Source of the DNA: Ensifer adhaerens
Lineage (GTDB): Bacteria > Pseudomonadota > Alphaproteobacteria > Rhizobiales > Rhizobiaceae
Direction of reading: 5' to 3'
Assembly (NCBI GenBank): GCA_900215285.1
Contig: OCMG01000004.1
Location: 1,968,001 to 2,032,000 of the forward strand
Length of the DNA: 64,000 nucleotides
Shown: one piece after another, positions 9,617 through 17,249 of the stretch
How positions within the stretch are numbered: the stretch's first letter is position 1
Layout of the letters: each line of letters begins with the position of its first letter
Translations under genes and position numbers: made by a program
The notes under the pieces: model-generated
Database searches by the model: none
The model's input: only the letters and a program-made list of their open reading frames with translations
Told to the model about the DNA's origin: nothing

Positions 9617-10044
9617 TGACGCGCATGAGAAGAATGCTTCCGGTTCTCGCGCCTCTGTTTGTGCTCTGGGCCACCTCGGCGCTGGCGGATGACGAGATGA
9701 AATGTAACCCGGAAGGGACGCAGCAGGAGATGAATATCTGCGCCTGGGACGATTTCCAGAAGGCGGATGATGAGTTGAATGCGGTCTACAAGAAGGCGGT
9801 CGCCTATGCGAAGTCGCAGGACGAAAACTATGCCGATCAGCCCGACCTGAAGGGGGCCGTGGCCGCCTTGAAGAAGGCCCAGCGCGCCTGGATCGACTAT
9901 CGCGATGGCCATTGCGAAGGCGTCGGTTTCAGTGCGCGCGGCGGGTCCATGGAGCCGATGCTGGTGGCCGGTTGCCAGGAAGAGCTGACGAAGAAGCGGA
10001 TCGCGGATCTGAAGGCGCTGATGGAAGACGGGGAAGCGAAGTAA
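9616..10044 (+). CDS. Secreted LprI-like (DUF1311) protein in urease operon
   Basis: 142 residues with an N-terminal signal peptide (cleavage probably after ALA near residue 24), so exported to the periplasm. Cysteines at 30, 42, 100 and 120 and the helical motif AQRAWIDYRDGHC near residues 88-100 match the LprI/DUF1311 family. Some members of that family inhibit lysozyme; others have no known role. Its start overlaps the ureB stop (TGATG), so it is translated with the urease subunits. A direct part in urease function is not established. The family call is good and the function is open. Confidence 0.8.
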   Translation: MTRMRRMLPVLAPLFVLWATSALADDEMKCNPEGTQQEMNICAWDDFQKADDELNAVYKKAVAYAKSQDENYADQPDLKGAVAALKKAQRAWIDYRDGHCEGVGFSARGGSMEPMLVAGCQEELTKKRIADLKALMEDGEAK

Positions 10045-10046
10045 GG

Positions 10047-10673
10047 ATGGGGCGGCTCTTCATGGTTGTCGGCAATGGCGATATCGGGCCAAAGGCGCGG
10101 GAGGTTATCGCCGACGCGCATGCCGTGGTGCGCTTCAATGATTGCCGTTCGGCGGGCGAGGATGCGGCGCGGACCGATATCGTTGTTGTCTGCAACACAG
10201 GCCGGCCGGGCAAGAAGATGCTGGAAGAGCCGATGTGGCGCGGTCATCCTTCCGTGAAGGCGGCCGATGAGATCTGGTGTGTGCGCGATCCGGCCAAGTT
10301 TGCCGAAATGCGTGTACCGCTCGCGCTCAGCCATCCCGAGCTGGACGATTTCTGTGACGACTACACGGACGGGTTTCGCGTGTATGCGGAAGAGGAGGGC
10401 AAGGGCTTCCGTGTCATCCCCCGCCAAGTGCATGAGCGGCTGGATGCCGCCATGGCTGCCTTCTCGCCGGCGCCTTATGTCACCCCGTCGACCGGTCTTG
10501 TGACCATTGCCGACCTCATTGAAAACCGCATCGACGGTGATGATCGCATTGGCCTTGCCGGCTTCTCGCACCAGGGCTGGGACGGCCATCCCTGGGATGC
10601 CGAAAGACGCTATCTCGAACCGCTGGAGGCCAAGGGTCTCGTCACGCGGATCACCGAAACGAAACACGCCTAG
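10047..10673 (+). CDS. 'Urease operon accessory' protein with GT29 (sialyltransferase-like) motifs
   Basis: 208 residues, cytoplasmic, starting 2 bases after the LprI-like gene. Rhizobial homologues are usually annotated only as urease operon accessory protein. The sequence shows three blocks in the order of GT29 glycosyltransferases: an L-like motif VVGNGDIG...VVRFND (residues 7-32) followed by RTDIVVVCNTG (42-52), an S-like motif PSTGLVTIADLI...GLAGFS (147-174), and a VS-like His...Glu pair (H181, E186 in GHPWDAER). No signal or membrane anchor is seen. Its role in urease maturation is unknown, and the glycosyltransferase relation is my inference from motif order. Its TAG stop overlaps the first bases of a family B repeat. 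Confidence 0.75.
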   Translation: MGRLFMVVGNGDIGPKAREVIADAHAVVRFNDCRSAGEDAARTDIVVVCNTGRPGKKMLEEPMWRGHPSVKAADEIWCVRDPAKFAEMRVPLALSHPELDDFCDDYTDGFRVYAEEEGKGFRVIPRQVHERLDAAMAAFSPAPYVTPSTGLVTIADLIENRIDGDDRIGLAGFSHQGWDGHPWDAERRYLEPLEAKGLVTRITETKHA

Positions 10674-10777
10674 AGCATTTCGGCGTTTCACTGAAGCGCC
10701 GAAATGCTCTACCTCTTTGTTTTTACGCAATTCCGGACGCGAAACCGGTTTCGACTTTCGGCTCGGAATTGCTCTAA
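10672..10777. repeat. Intergenic repeat family B, copy 1 (full length)
   Basis: 106-bp element with two stem-loops. The first has 14-bp perfect arms (AGAGCATTTCGGCG at 10672-10685, complement at 10697-10710). The second has arms GCAATTCC (10727-10734) and GGAATTGC (10765-10772) enclosing the palindrome GAAACCGGTTTC (10741-10752). A linker rich in T separates them. The element supplies part of the TAG stop of the preceding gene and lies between it and ureC. Other copies are at 47292-47396 and 51505-51607, with half copies elsewhere. Confidence 0.88.
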
Positions 10778-10799
10778 CCGGATCAGGAGTTCACCGCTC

Positions 10800-12512
10800 A
10801 TGTCTTACAAAATGTCCCGCGCGGCCTATGCCGGCATGTTCGGCCCGACAACTGGCGACAAGGTTCGGCTTGCCGATACGGAACTCTTCATCGAGGTGGA
10901 GAAGGACTTCACCACCTACGGGTCGGAGGTGAAATTCGGCGGCGGCAAGGTCATCCGCGACGGCATGGGGCAATCCCAGGTGACGCGCGCGGCGGGCGCG
11001 GTCGACACCGTCATCACCAATGCGCTGATCGTCGACCATTCCGGCATCTACAAGGCCGATATTGGCCTGAAGGACGGCCGCATCGCCGCGATCGGCAAGG
11101 CTGGCAACCCGGATACGCAGCCGGGCGTCAACATCATCGTCGGTCCCGGCACGGAGGCCATTGCCGGCGAGGGCAAGATCATCACCGCCGGCGGCATGGA
11201 CAGCCACATTCACTTTATCTGCCCGCAGCAGATCGAGGAAGCGCTGATGAGCGGCCTCACCTGCATGCTCGGCGGCGGCACGGGGCCCGCACATGGCACG
11301 CTGGCCACGACCTGCACGCCCGGCCCCTGGCACATTGCCCGCATGATCGAGGCGGCCGATGCCTTCCCGATGAACCTCGCCTTTGCCGGCAAGGGCAATG
11401 CGTCGCTGCCCGGCGCGCTGGAAGAAATGGTGCTGGCGGGGGCCTCGTCTCTGAAGCTGCATGAGGACTGGGGCACCACGCCGGGCGCGATCGATTGCTG
11501 CCTGTCGGTTGCTGACGAATATGATGTGCAGGTGATGATCCACACCGATACGCTCAACGAAAGCGGCTTCGTGGAAGACACGATTTCGGCGATCAAGGGC
11601 CGCACCATCCATGCATTCCATACCGAAGGTGCGGGCGGCGGCCATGCACCGGACATCATCAAGATCTGCGGCCAGCCCAACGTCATTCCGTCCTCGACCA
11701 ATCCGACGCGGCCCTACACCGTCAACACGATTGCCGAGCATCTCGACATGCTGATGGTCTGCCATCACCTGTCGGCGTCGATCCCCGAAGACATCGCCTT
11801 TGCCGAAAGCCGCATCCGCAAGGAAACGATCGCGGCGGAAGATATTCTCCACGACATCGGCGCTTTCTCGATCATCTCGTCGGACAGCCAGGCCATGGGC
11901 CGCGTCGGCGAGGTTGCGATCCGGACATGGCAAACCGCCGACAAGATGAAGCGCCAGCGCGGGCCGCTGCCGGAAGAAACCGGCGACAACGACAATTTCC
12001 GCGTCAAGCGCTACATCGCCAAATACACGATCAATCCGGCGCTGGCGCATGGGCTTTCCCATGAAATCGGCTCCATCGAGATCGGCAAGCGCGCCGACCT
12101 CGTGATCTGGAACCCGGCCTTCTTCGGCGTAAAGCCGGACATGGTGCTGATCGGCGGAACGATCGCCGCTGCCCCCATGGGCGACCCCAACGCCTCCATC
12201 CCGACGCCGCAGCCGGTGCATTATCGTCCGATGTTCGGCGCCTATGGCAAGGCTCTGACGAACTCTTCCGTCACCTTCGTCTCGCAGGCAGCGCTGGATG
12301 GTGGGCTCAAGAACAAGCTCGGCACGGCCAAGAACATGATCGCGGTCAAGAACACACGCGGCGGGCTCACCAAGGCCTCGATGATCCACAACGCGGCGAT
12401 GCCGCATATCGAGGTGGATCCGGAGACCTATGAAGTGCGCGCCGATGGCGTTCTGCTGACGTGTGAACCGGCGACGGTTCTACCGATGGCGCAGCGGTAT
12501 TTCCTGTTCTGA
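10800..12512 (+). CDS. ureC: Urease alpha subunit (catalytic)
   Basis: Catalytic subunit of the nickel urease (urea to ammonia and carbamate), 570 residues. All active-site residues are present: nickel ligands H136 and H138 (DSHIHF), carbamylated K219 (SLKLHED) with H221, H248, H274 in HAFHTEG, and D362 in SSDSQAMGR. The flap is C321-H322 in MVCHHLS. The start at 10800 has AGGAG 11 bases upstream and removes a 32-residue leader that is really family B repeat sequence. It is separated from ureAB by two accessory genes and the repeat. A stem-loop follows. Confidence 0.98.
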   Translation: MSYKMSRAAYAGMFGPTTGDKVRLADTELFIEVEKDFTTYGSEVKFGGGKVIRDGMGQSQVTRAAGAVDTVITNALIVDHSGIYKADIGLKDGRIAAIGKAGNPDTQPGVNIIVGPGTEAIAGEGKIITAGGMDSHIHFICPQQIEEALMSGLTCMLGGGTGPAHGTLATTCTPGPWHIARMIEAADAFPMNLAFAGKGNASLPGALEEMVLAGASSLKLHEDWGTTPGAIDCCLSVADEYDVQVMIHTDTLNESGFVEDTISAIKGRTIHAFHTEGAGGGHAPDIIKICGQPNVIPSSTNPTRPYTVNTIAEHLDMLMVCHHLSASIPEDIAFAESRIRKETIAAEDILHDIGAFSIISSDSQAMGRVGEVAIRTWQTADKMKRQRGPLPEETGDNDNFRVKRYIAKYTINPALAHGLSHEIGSIEIGKRADLVIWNPAFFGVKPDMVLIGGTIAAAPMGDPNASIPTPQPVHYRPMFGAYGKALTNSSVTFVSQAALDGGLKNKLGTAKNMIAVKNTRGGLTKASMIHNAAMPHIEVDPETYEVRADGVLLTCEPATVLPMAQRYFLF

Positions 12513-12529
12513 TCTCAAGCAAGATGCAC

Positions 12530-12553
12530 GCCGACACTCCGGGGAGTGTCGGC
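12530..12553 (+). terminator. Stem-loop after ureC
   Basis: GCCGACACTC pairs with GAGTGTCGGC around a 4-base loop, 17 bases after the ureC stop. There is no clear T-run behind it. It is likely a transcription or mRNA end separating ureC from the peroxiredoxin gene. Confidence 0.6.
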
Positions 12554-12793
12554 GGTTTGAATTCCATGTTGGCGCTCCATCGCTCGACCGGAAGACAGCC
12601 AAGCTATGGTGATGATGGCCGGTGTCGGGGGCGATGCCCGCTCATATGCCATGCGCCAGGCGAATAGCTCCCATGCGTGGCTGTGAAAATCTGCCTTCCA
12701 TGCTGCACTGCACCCTGAAAAGTGATTATCTCCAATAAGTATTGCCCTGCCGGGACTTTGGCGGGGCGCGCTTATTCTTGAAGGAGACAACCC

Positions 12794-13333
12794 ATGCTGA
12801 TTAGCCGCAAGGTGCCTGACGTTACTTTCCGCACGCGCGTTCGCGATGAATCGATCGGCGGTCCCAATCCGTTCCGCTGGCAGGATGTTACCTCCGCCGA
12901 CTATTTTGGCGGCAAGCGCGTCATCCTGTTTTCGCTGCCGGGCGCGTTCACACCGACCTGTTCGACCTATCAGCTACCGGACTTCGAAAAGCTCTATCCG
13001 GAGTTTCAGGCGGAAGGCATCGACGAGATCTATTGCATCTCCGTTAATGATGCCTTCGTGATGAATGCCTGGGGCAAGTCGCAGGGTCTCGCAAACGTCA
13101 AGCTCATTCCGGATGGCTCTGGCGAGTTTACCCGAAAGATGGGTATGCTGGTCCGCAAGGACAATCTGGGCTTCGGCCTGCGCTCCTGGCGCTATGCCGC
13201 TGTCATCAACAACGGCGTGGTCGAGCAGTGGTTCGAGGAAGAAGGCTTCTCGGACAATTGCGAAACCGATCCCTACGGCGTCTCCTCGCCGCAGAACATC
13301 CTCGAAGCGCTGCGCCGCAAACAGGCAGCCTGA
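12794..13333 (+). CDS. Peroxiredoxin (Prx5/redoxin family)
   Basis: Thiol peroxidase of 179 residues, cytoplasmic. The active-site motif FSLPGAFTPTCSTYQ holds the peroxidatic cysteine C56. Other cysteines at about 81 (EIYCISVND) and in SDNCETDPYG could serve as resolving thiols. The family reduces H2O2 and alkyl hydroperoxides with thioredoxin, glutaredoxin or glutathione as donor. AAGGAGA stands 6 bases before the ATG. It has its own upstream region of about 280 bases and sits between ureC and ureEFG with no obvious urease role. Confidence 0.92.
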   Translation: MLISRKVPDVTFRTRVRDESIGGPNPFRWQDVTSADYFGGKRVILFSLPGAFTPTCSTYQLPDFEKLYPEFQAEGIDEIYCISVNDAFVMNAWGKSQGLANVKLIPDGSGEFTRKMGMLVRKDNLGFGLRSWRYAAVINNGVVEQWFEEEGFSDNCETDPYGVSSPQNILEALRRKQAA

Positions 13334-13418
13334 TCTGCTTCGTCGGGTCGGTGCCGCGGCACGACTTGCCGTCCCGAGGGGTGGCTTTCGAAGATTTGAA
13401 CTGGACGGACGATATCAG

Positions 13419-13447
13419 GGCAGTCACATCACGGCGATGTGGCTGCC
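13419..13447 (+). terminator. Stem-loop after the peroxiredoxin gene
   Basis: Near-perfect 12-bp arms (GGCAGTCACATC / GATGTGGCTGCC, one mismatch) with loop ACGGC. It is a plausible terminator, but there is no T-run. Confidence 0.5.
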
Positions 13448-13563
13448 CTTGCAGTTCCGCACAAGCGGTTTATGCTGATGTCCTGTCGTGCGTTCGGCCG
13501 TTGAATGGCTGGATGAGCGACACGGGTATCTGAAACCGCCACATCTTACACGGTCGAACTGCA

Positions 13564-14172
13564 ATGATCGCCTGGACACTTTTCATCCCCGCCTGTTTCG
13601 CGCTGAATTGCGCACCGGGGCCGAACAACATGCTGGCTTTTTCCAATGCGGCCCGGTTGGGTTTCGGCACCGCCTGCCTTGGTGGACTCGGACGCATTCC
13701 TGCCTTTGCGGCGCTGATTGGGGTGACGGTTCTGGGGCTCGGGGCGGTTCTGGCAGCGTCTGCCGAGGCGTTTCTGGTCATCAAGATCGCCGGGGCGATC
13801 TATCTCGTCTATACGGGCATTCAGCTTGTGCTGAAGGCCAGGAAGTTCGCCGAGATGCAGTCCGGCGACCTGGCGCTCAAGGCGTTGATGCGGCGGGATT
13901 TCACGATGGCGATCGCCAATCCGAAAGCGATTGCGATCTTCACGGCCTTCTTTCCGCAGTTCATCGATCCCTCGATGCCGGCCTGGTCGCAGCTGTTGCA
14001 GATGGGCGGCGTCTTCCTCATGCTGGAGGTTCTGGCGGTCGCATTGTATGCGGCGGCGGGTGCGGTTCTCGGTCGGTTCATCAAGTCGTCGCGCGTTTTC
14101 GTCAACCTCAACCGGCTTGTCGGCGGGGCCCTGATTGCGGCCGGCGGGTCGATGGCGCTATCCCGGCACTGA
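13564..14172 (+). CDS. LysE/RhtB-family amino acid exporter
   Basis: Inner-membrane exporter, 202 residues with about six hydrophobic segments. The N-terminal motif CAPGPNNMLAFSNAARLGF is the LysE/RhtB signature (usually PGPN). The middle region AIANPKAIAIFTAFFPQFID is also typical. The substrate cannot be read from the sequence; it is probably an amino acid or derivative. It lies between the peroxiredoxin gene and ureE on the same strand, but gaps of 230 and 135 bases suggest separate transcription. It is one of three LysE proteins in the window. Confidence 0.9.
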   Translation: MIAWTLFIPACFALNCAPGPNNMLAFSNAARLGFGTACLGGLGRIPAFAALIGVTVLGLGAVLAASAEAFLVIKIAGAIYLVYTGIQLVLKARKFAEMQSGDLALKALMRRDFTMAIANPKAIAIFTAFFPQFIDPSMPAWSQLLQMGGVFLMLEVLAVALYAAAGAVLGRFIKSSRVFVNLNRLVGGALIAAGGSMALSRH

Positions 14173-14307
14173 TCTATTCACGACATGGACAAAATTTAAT
14201 CCGCCGACGCGGTTGCAGTGCAACATTTTTGTCATGTTGCGCCCTGCAAAGACTTGCCTTTCTGCAAGGAATTGGATTTGATTTCACGCTGTTGCGGAAG
14301 GGGTTCC

Positions 14308-14775
14308 ATGTTACGCGCGATCTCGGTTCTGGCTCCCGGAGAGCCGCATTCTCCACCGGCCGATACGGTGGTGCTGCCGCATGATGGTCGGCATTTGCGG
14401 CGCAAGCTGCTGCATCCTGAAAGCGGCGGCATGATCATGCTGGACCTGAAGGAAACGGTCATGCTGGCCGATGGCGATCTGCTATCGCTGGATGATGGGA
14501 CCTGTCTGAAGGTGGTCGCTGCGGAAGAGGATTTGCTTGAAATCGTTGCGCGCGACCGGCTGCATCTGATCGAACTTGCCTGGCATCTCGGCAACCGGCA
14601 CCTCGCCGCTCAGGTGGAGGAAGGGCGTATTCTCATCCTTCGCGATCACGTCATAGAGGACATGCTGAACGGGCTCGGCGCGCGCGTCCGCCATGTCCGC
14701 GAACCTTTCCAGCCTGTGCGCGGCGCCTATCATTCCGGAGGGCATGGACATGCACATGGCCATCACCACCACTGA
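14308..14775 (+). CDS. ureE: Urease nickel metallochaperone UreE
   Basis: Delivers nickel to the urease maturation complex; 155 residues. The UreE N-terminal domain ([19 protein letters not shown]) is followed by the metal-binding domain, with [14 protein letters not shown] containing the conserved interface histidine. The C-terminus is histidine-rich ([14 protein letters not shown]), a nickel-storage tail found in some UreE proteins. The ATG at 14308 has GGAAGGGG upstream and drops a 30-residue unconserved leader. It overlaps ureF by 26 bases, with the ureF start lying inside the His-tail coding region. Confidence 0.95.
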   Translation: MLRAISVLAPGEPHSPPADTVVLPHDGRHLRRKLLHPESGGMIMLDLKETVMLADGDLLSLDDGTCLKVVAAEEDLLEIVARDRLHLIELAWHLGNRHLAAQVEEGRILILRDHVIEDMLNGLGARVRHVREPFQPVRGAYHSGGHGHAHGHHHH

Positions 14776-15448
14776 GCGCCGTCATACGACGGCGCTGATC
14801 CGCCTGATGACCTGGTTGTCGCCGGCCTTTCCTATCGGGGCCTTCGCCTATTCCGGCGGGCTGGAACGGGCCATCGCCGATGAACGCATCCGCGACCGTG
14901 ACGGACTTTTCGCCTGGCTGGACGGACTTCTGGCCCATGGCGCGATGAAGACGGACGCGATCTTCTTTTCGCTCAGCTACCGCGCCGGCGGCGAGACCGT
15001 GCTTGCCGAGATCAACGATCTGGCGCTGGCGCTGGCGGGTTCTGCGGAACGGCTGGGCGAGACGGTGTCGCTCGGCACGGCTTTTGTTGACGCAGCGCGC
15101 GACTGGCCACATGCGGTGCTGGACGAGGTGCGCGCGCGGGCTGGCGGCGGGGTGGCCTATCCGGTGGCGGCCGGTGCGATCGCCGGGGCGCACGAGACCG
15201 GGCTGGAGGCGGGGCTTGCGGCCTATCTGCATGCCAATCTGAGCCAACTTGTCTCCGTCGCCATTCGCTGCGGCGTGATTGGGCAGAAACAGGGTGTCGG
15301 ACTTCTGGCTTCGTTTGAAAATCATGTCGCTTCGCTGGCCTCCGCGCTCGTCGACTGCACGGAAGACGATCTGGGCTCAGCGGCCTTCATCGCCGAAATT
15401 TCCTCGCTAAAGCATGAGACGCAGACGACGCGGCTTTTCCGCTCGTGA
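14750..15448 (+). CDS. ureF: Urease accessory protein UreF
   Basis: Part of the UreD-UreF-UreG activation complex, regulating the UreG GTPase; about 232 residues. The core motif [21 protein letters not shown] is near the N-terminus, and [13 protein letters not shown] and [17 protein letters not shown] follow. Candidate ATGs are at 14744, 14750 and 14756. I chose 14750 because the GGAGG at 14737-14741 is then 8 bases upstream. It overlaps the ureE 3' end. A half copy of repeat family B separates it from ureG. Confidence 0.93.
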   Translation: MHMAITTTERRHTTALIRLMTWLSPAFPIGAFAYSGGLERAIADERIRDRDGLFAWLDGLLAHGAMKTDAIFFSLSYRAGGETVLAEINDLALALAGSAERLGETVSLGTAFVDAARDWPHAVLDEVRARAGGGVAYPVAAGAIAGAHETGLEAGLAAYLHANLSQLVSVAIRCGVIGQKQGVGLLASFENHVASLASALVDCTEDDLGSAAFIAEISSLKHETQTTRLFRS

Positions 15449-15462
15449 ATTTTTGCCTGTAC

Positions 15463-15509
15463 GCAATTTCGGCGGAAAGCCGTTTTCCCGTTTCCTGGAA
15501 TTGCGCTGA
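15463..15509. repeat. Repeat family B, right-half copy between ureF and ureG
   Basis: Degenerate right module: arms GCAATTTC (15463-15470) and GGAATTGC (15497-15504) around GGAAAGCCGTTTTCC. The order matches the second stem-loop of the full copies. It fills most of the 76-base ureF-ureG gap. Confidence 0.7.
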
Positions 15510-15524
15510 AACTGGAGTGTCGCA

Positions 15525-16136
15525 ATGAAATCGCAGAACGGTCCCTTGAGAGTGGGCATAGGCGGCCCCGTGGGCTCCGGCAAGACAGCGCTGACCGCCG
15601 AACTCTGCAAAGCGATGCGCGGCGACTATTCCGTCGCGGTCGTCACCAATGATATCTATACGCGCGAAGATGCGGATGCGCTGGTGCGCATGCAGGCCCT
15701 GACGTCGGATCGCATCGTAGGCGTGGAGACCGGCGGCTGTCCACATACCGCGATCCGCGAGGACGCGTCGATCAATCTGCAGGCAATTTCCGGTCTCAAC
15801 CAGCGGTTCCCCGATCTCGACGTCGTCTTCATCGAATCCGGCGGCGACAATCTGGCGGCGACCTTTTCGCCGGATCTCGCCGATATCACCATCTATGTGA
15901 TCTCGGTCTGCCAGGGCGAGGAAATCCCGCGCAAGGGTGGGCCGGGGATTACCCGCTCCGATATGCTGGTCATCAACAAGGCGGATCTCGCGCCGCATGT
16001 CGATGTCGATCTTGCGGTCATGGAGCGCGACGCAACGAAGCAGCGCGCCGGGCGGCCCTTTGTATTTTCCAACATGAAGCGGGGCGAGGGGGTCGGTGCG
16101 ATCGTCGATTTCCTGAAGCTGCAGGGCGGTCTCTGA
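15525..16136 (+). CDS. ureG: Urease accessory GTPase UreG
   Basis: SIMIBI-class GTPase that powers nickel insertion into urease, 203 residues. The P-loop GPVGSGKT is at 14-21, the metal-binding CPH motif at 72-74, switch motif ESGGDN at 104-109 and the guanine-specificity motif NKAD at 151-154. It is the last urease gene, ending before a large stem-loop. The full set ureD, A, B, C, E, F, G is thus present and intact. Confidence 0.97.
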   Translation: MKSQNGPLRVGIGGPVGSGKTALTAELCKAMRGDYSVAVVTNDIYTREDADALVRMQALTSDRIVGVETGGCPHTAIREDASINLQAISGLNQRFPDLDVVFIESGGDNLAATFSPDLADITIYVISVCQGEEIPRKGGPGITRSDMLVINKADLAPHVDVDLAVMERDATKQRAGRPFVFSNMKRGEGVGAIVDFLKLQGGL

Positions 16137-16184
16137 TCCCCTGTTGCCAGGGCCGGTCGGGCATGCGCTGCCCCAAAAAAGAGT

Positions 16185-16225
16185 GGGACGGCTCGCCTCT
16201 TCTTTCGAAGAAGACAAACCGTCCC
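16185..16225 (+). terminator. Stem-loop ending the urease region
   Basis: Outer arms GGGACGG and CCGTCCC enclose an inner hairpin TCTTCTT / AAGAAGA. It lies about 50 bases after the ureG stop and before the convergent Crp-type gene. It probably terminates from the left. Confidence 0.6.
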
Positions 16226-16253
16226 GTCCACCCCCGTGGAAACTGTGGTCCGT

Positions 16254-16290
16254 AGAGCATTTCCGGCGAAAAACGGATGACCTGAAATGC
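16254..16290. repeat. Repeat family B, left-half copy
   Basis: AGAGCATTTCCGGCGAAAAA... ends in GAAATGC and matches the first stem-loop of the full copies (arms GCATTTC and GAAATGC). The right module is absent here. Confidence 0.65.
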
Positions 16291-16338
16291 CTTATCCTGT
16301 TGTCGCAGCGCGGTCGGGACTGAGGATCGCCGATACCT

Positions 16339-17022
16339 CTAGAAATTCCTCAACGCGTTTACATCGCCGATTTCGATGATGCGGCCGTGGACGCTGACGC
16401 CGGCGGATTTCAGCGCGGAAAAGGCGCGTGAAAGCGCTTCGGGCGCAAGGCCCAGCTTGCCTGCGAGCAGGCTCTTCTGGAACGGCAGTCGAAAACGGGC
16501 CGAGTTCGCATTTTCCGGGCAGTGCTGCAGAATGAAGTTGGCGACGCGTTGCGGCGCCGTGTGCAACCGATCGTCGGCCACGCATTCGAGAGCCTGGTCG
16601 AGATTGCGCGACAGCGAGGCTATCAGCGCAATCCCGATCGCAGGGTCTTGGGAGGCGAATTGGCGAATCTTGTCGACTTCGTAGCGGGCAAGCGTAACGG
16701 CCTCTGCAGACTGGGCACAGAAACGGTAGATGCCGCCATTGAACATCACGCCTTCGGCGAAGGTCTCGCCGGGACCATAGATGCCGATGTCGGCCTCGCG
16801 GCCATCCTTGCTCAACCGGAAGACCCGGACAAAACCCGTCAGCACCGTGTAGAAGTAATCCGCCTTCTCGCCCTGCTTGAAAATCGGATCACGCGATTCA
16901 TGGCTTGCAACGGTCACATGTTCGACGATCCTGGCCGCCGTCATCGACGGCAATTCGCTCAGAAAGTGGGATCGCAGAAGAATCTCTTTTTCGCGAACGT
17001 TCAATTTCAAGACCTTGATCAC
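16339..17022 (-). CDS. Crp/Fnr-family transcriptional regulator
   Basis: 227 residues: an N-terminal cyclic-nucleotide-binding-type beta-barrel (about residues 20-140, with YTVLTGFVRVFRLSKDGREAD and FAEGVMFNGGIYR), a dimerisation helix, and a C-terminal winged HTH (about 150-227, KSLLAGKLGLAPEALSRAFSALKS). The FNR-type N-terminal cysteine cluster is absent, so an iron-sulfur oxygen sensor is unlikely. The start is a GTG at 17022 with GGGGGA 8 bases upstream. It lies downstream of the RND pump on the same strand, but a 227-base gap and a stem-loop argue for independent expression. Target genes are unknown. Confidence 0.88.
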   Translation of the reverse strand: MIKVLKLNVREKEILLRSHFLSELPSMTAARIVEHVTVASHESRDPIFKQGEKADYFYTVLTGFVRVFRLSKDGREADIGIYGPGETFAEGVMFNGGIYRFCAQSAEAVTLARYEVDKIRQFASQDPAIGIALIASLSRNLDQALECVADDRLHTAPQRVANFILQHCPENANSARFRLPFQKSLLAGKLGLAPEALSRAFSALKSAGVSVHGRIIEIGDVNALRNF

Positions 17023-17201
17023 AGTTCAAATCCCCCGGCCTTACGGACATCTCACGCGAGACGGCCCATAGCGCAGCAGCGGATGCGATTATCCTGTCGC
17101 CAAGTTCGTCCGGTGAACCAGGCCGCCCAACGCTGCATTGGGATTGTCATACCGCTTTCGCGCGGCGAACTGTTTGATTTCGATCAACTCCGAAATGGAT
17201 A

Positions 17202-17225
17202 ATGGCCGGATTTTCATCCGGCCAT
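17202..17225 (-). terminator. Stem-loop after the RND pump gene
   Basis: Perfect 10-bp stem ATGGCCGGAT / ATCCGGCCAT with a TTTC loop, 25 bases past the stop of the leftward RND gene. It lacks a strong T-run on the minus strand. Confidence 0.55.
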
Positions 17226-17249
17226 CTCGTCTGTTCCATTTGTCTGCGT

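Noticed and set aside
10791..12407. 538-codon open frame antisense to ureC, and a similar 536-codon frame antisense to urtA
   Set aside because: Shadows of conserved genes in GC-rich DNA; no credible protein features.
17005..17030. FNR-box-like sequence at the Crp/Fnr gene start
   Set aside because: TTGAT is present but the second half is not ATCAA at the right spacing, and it overlaps the start codon.
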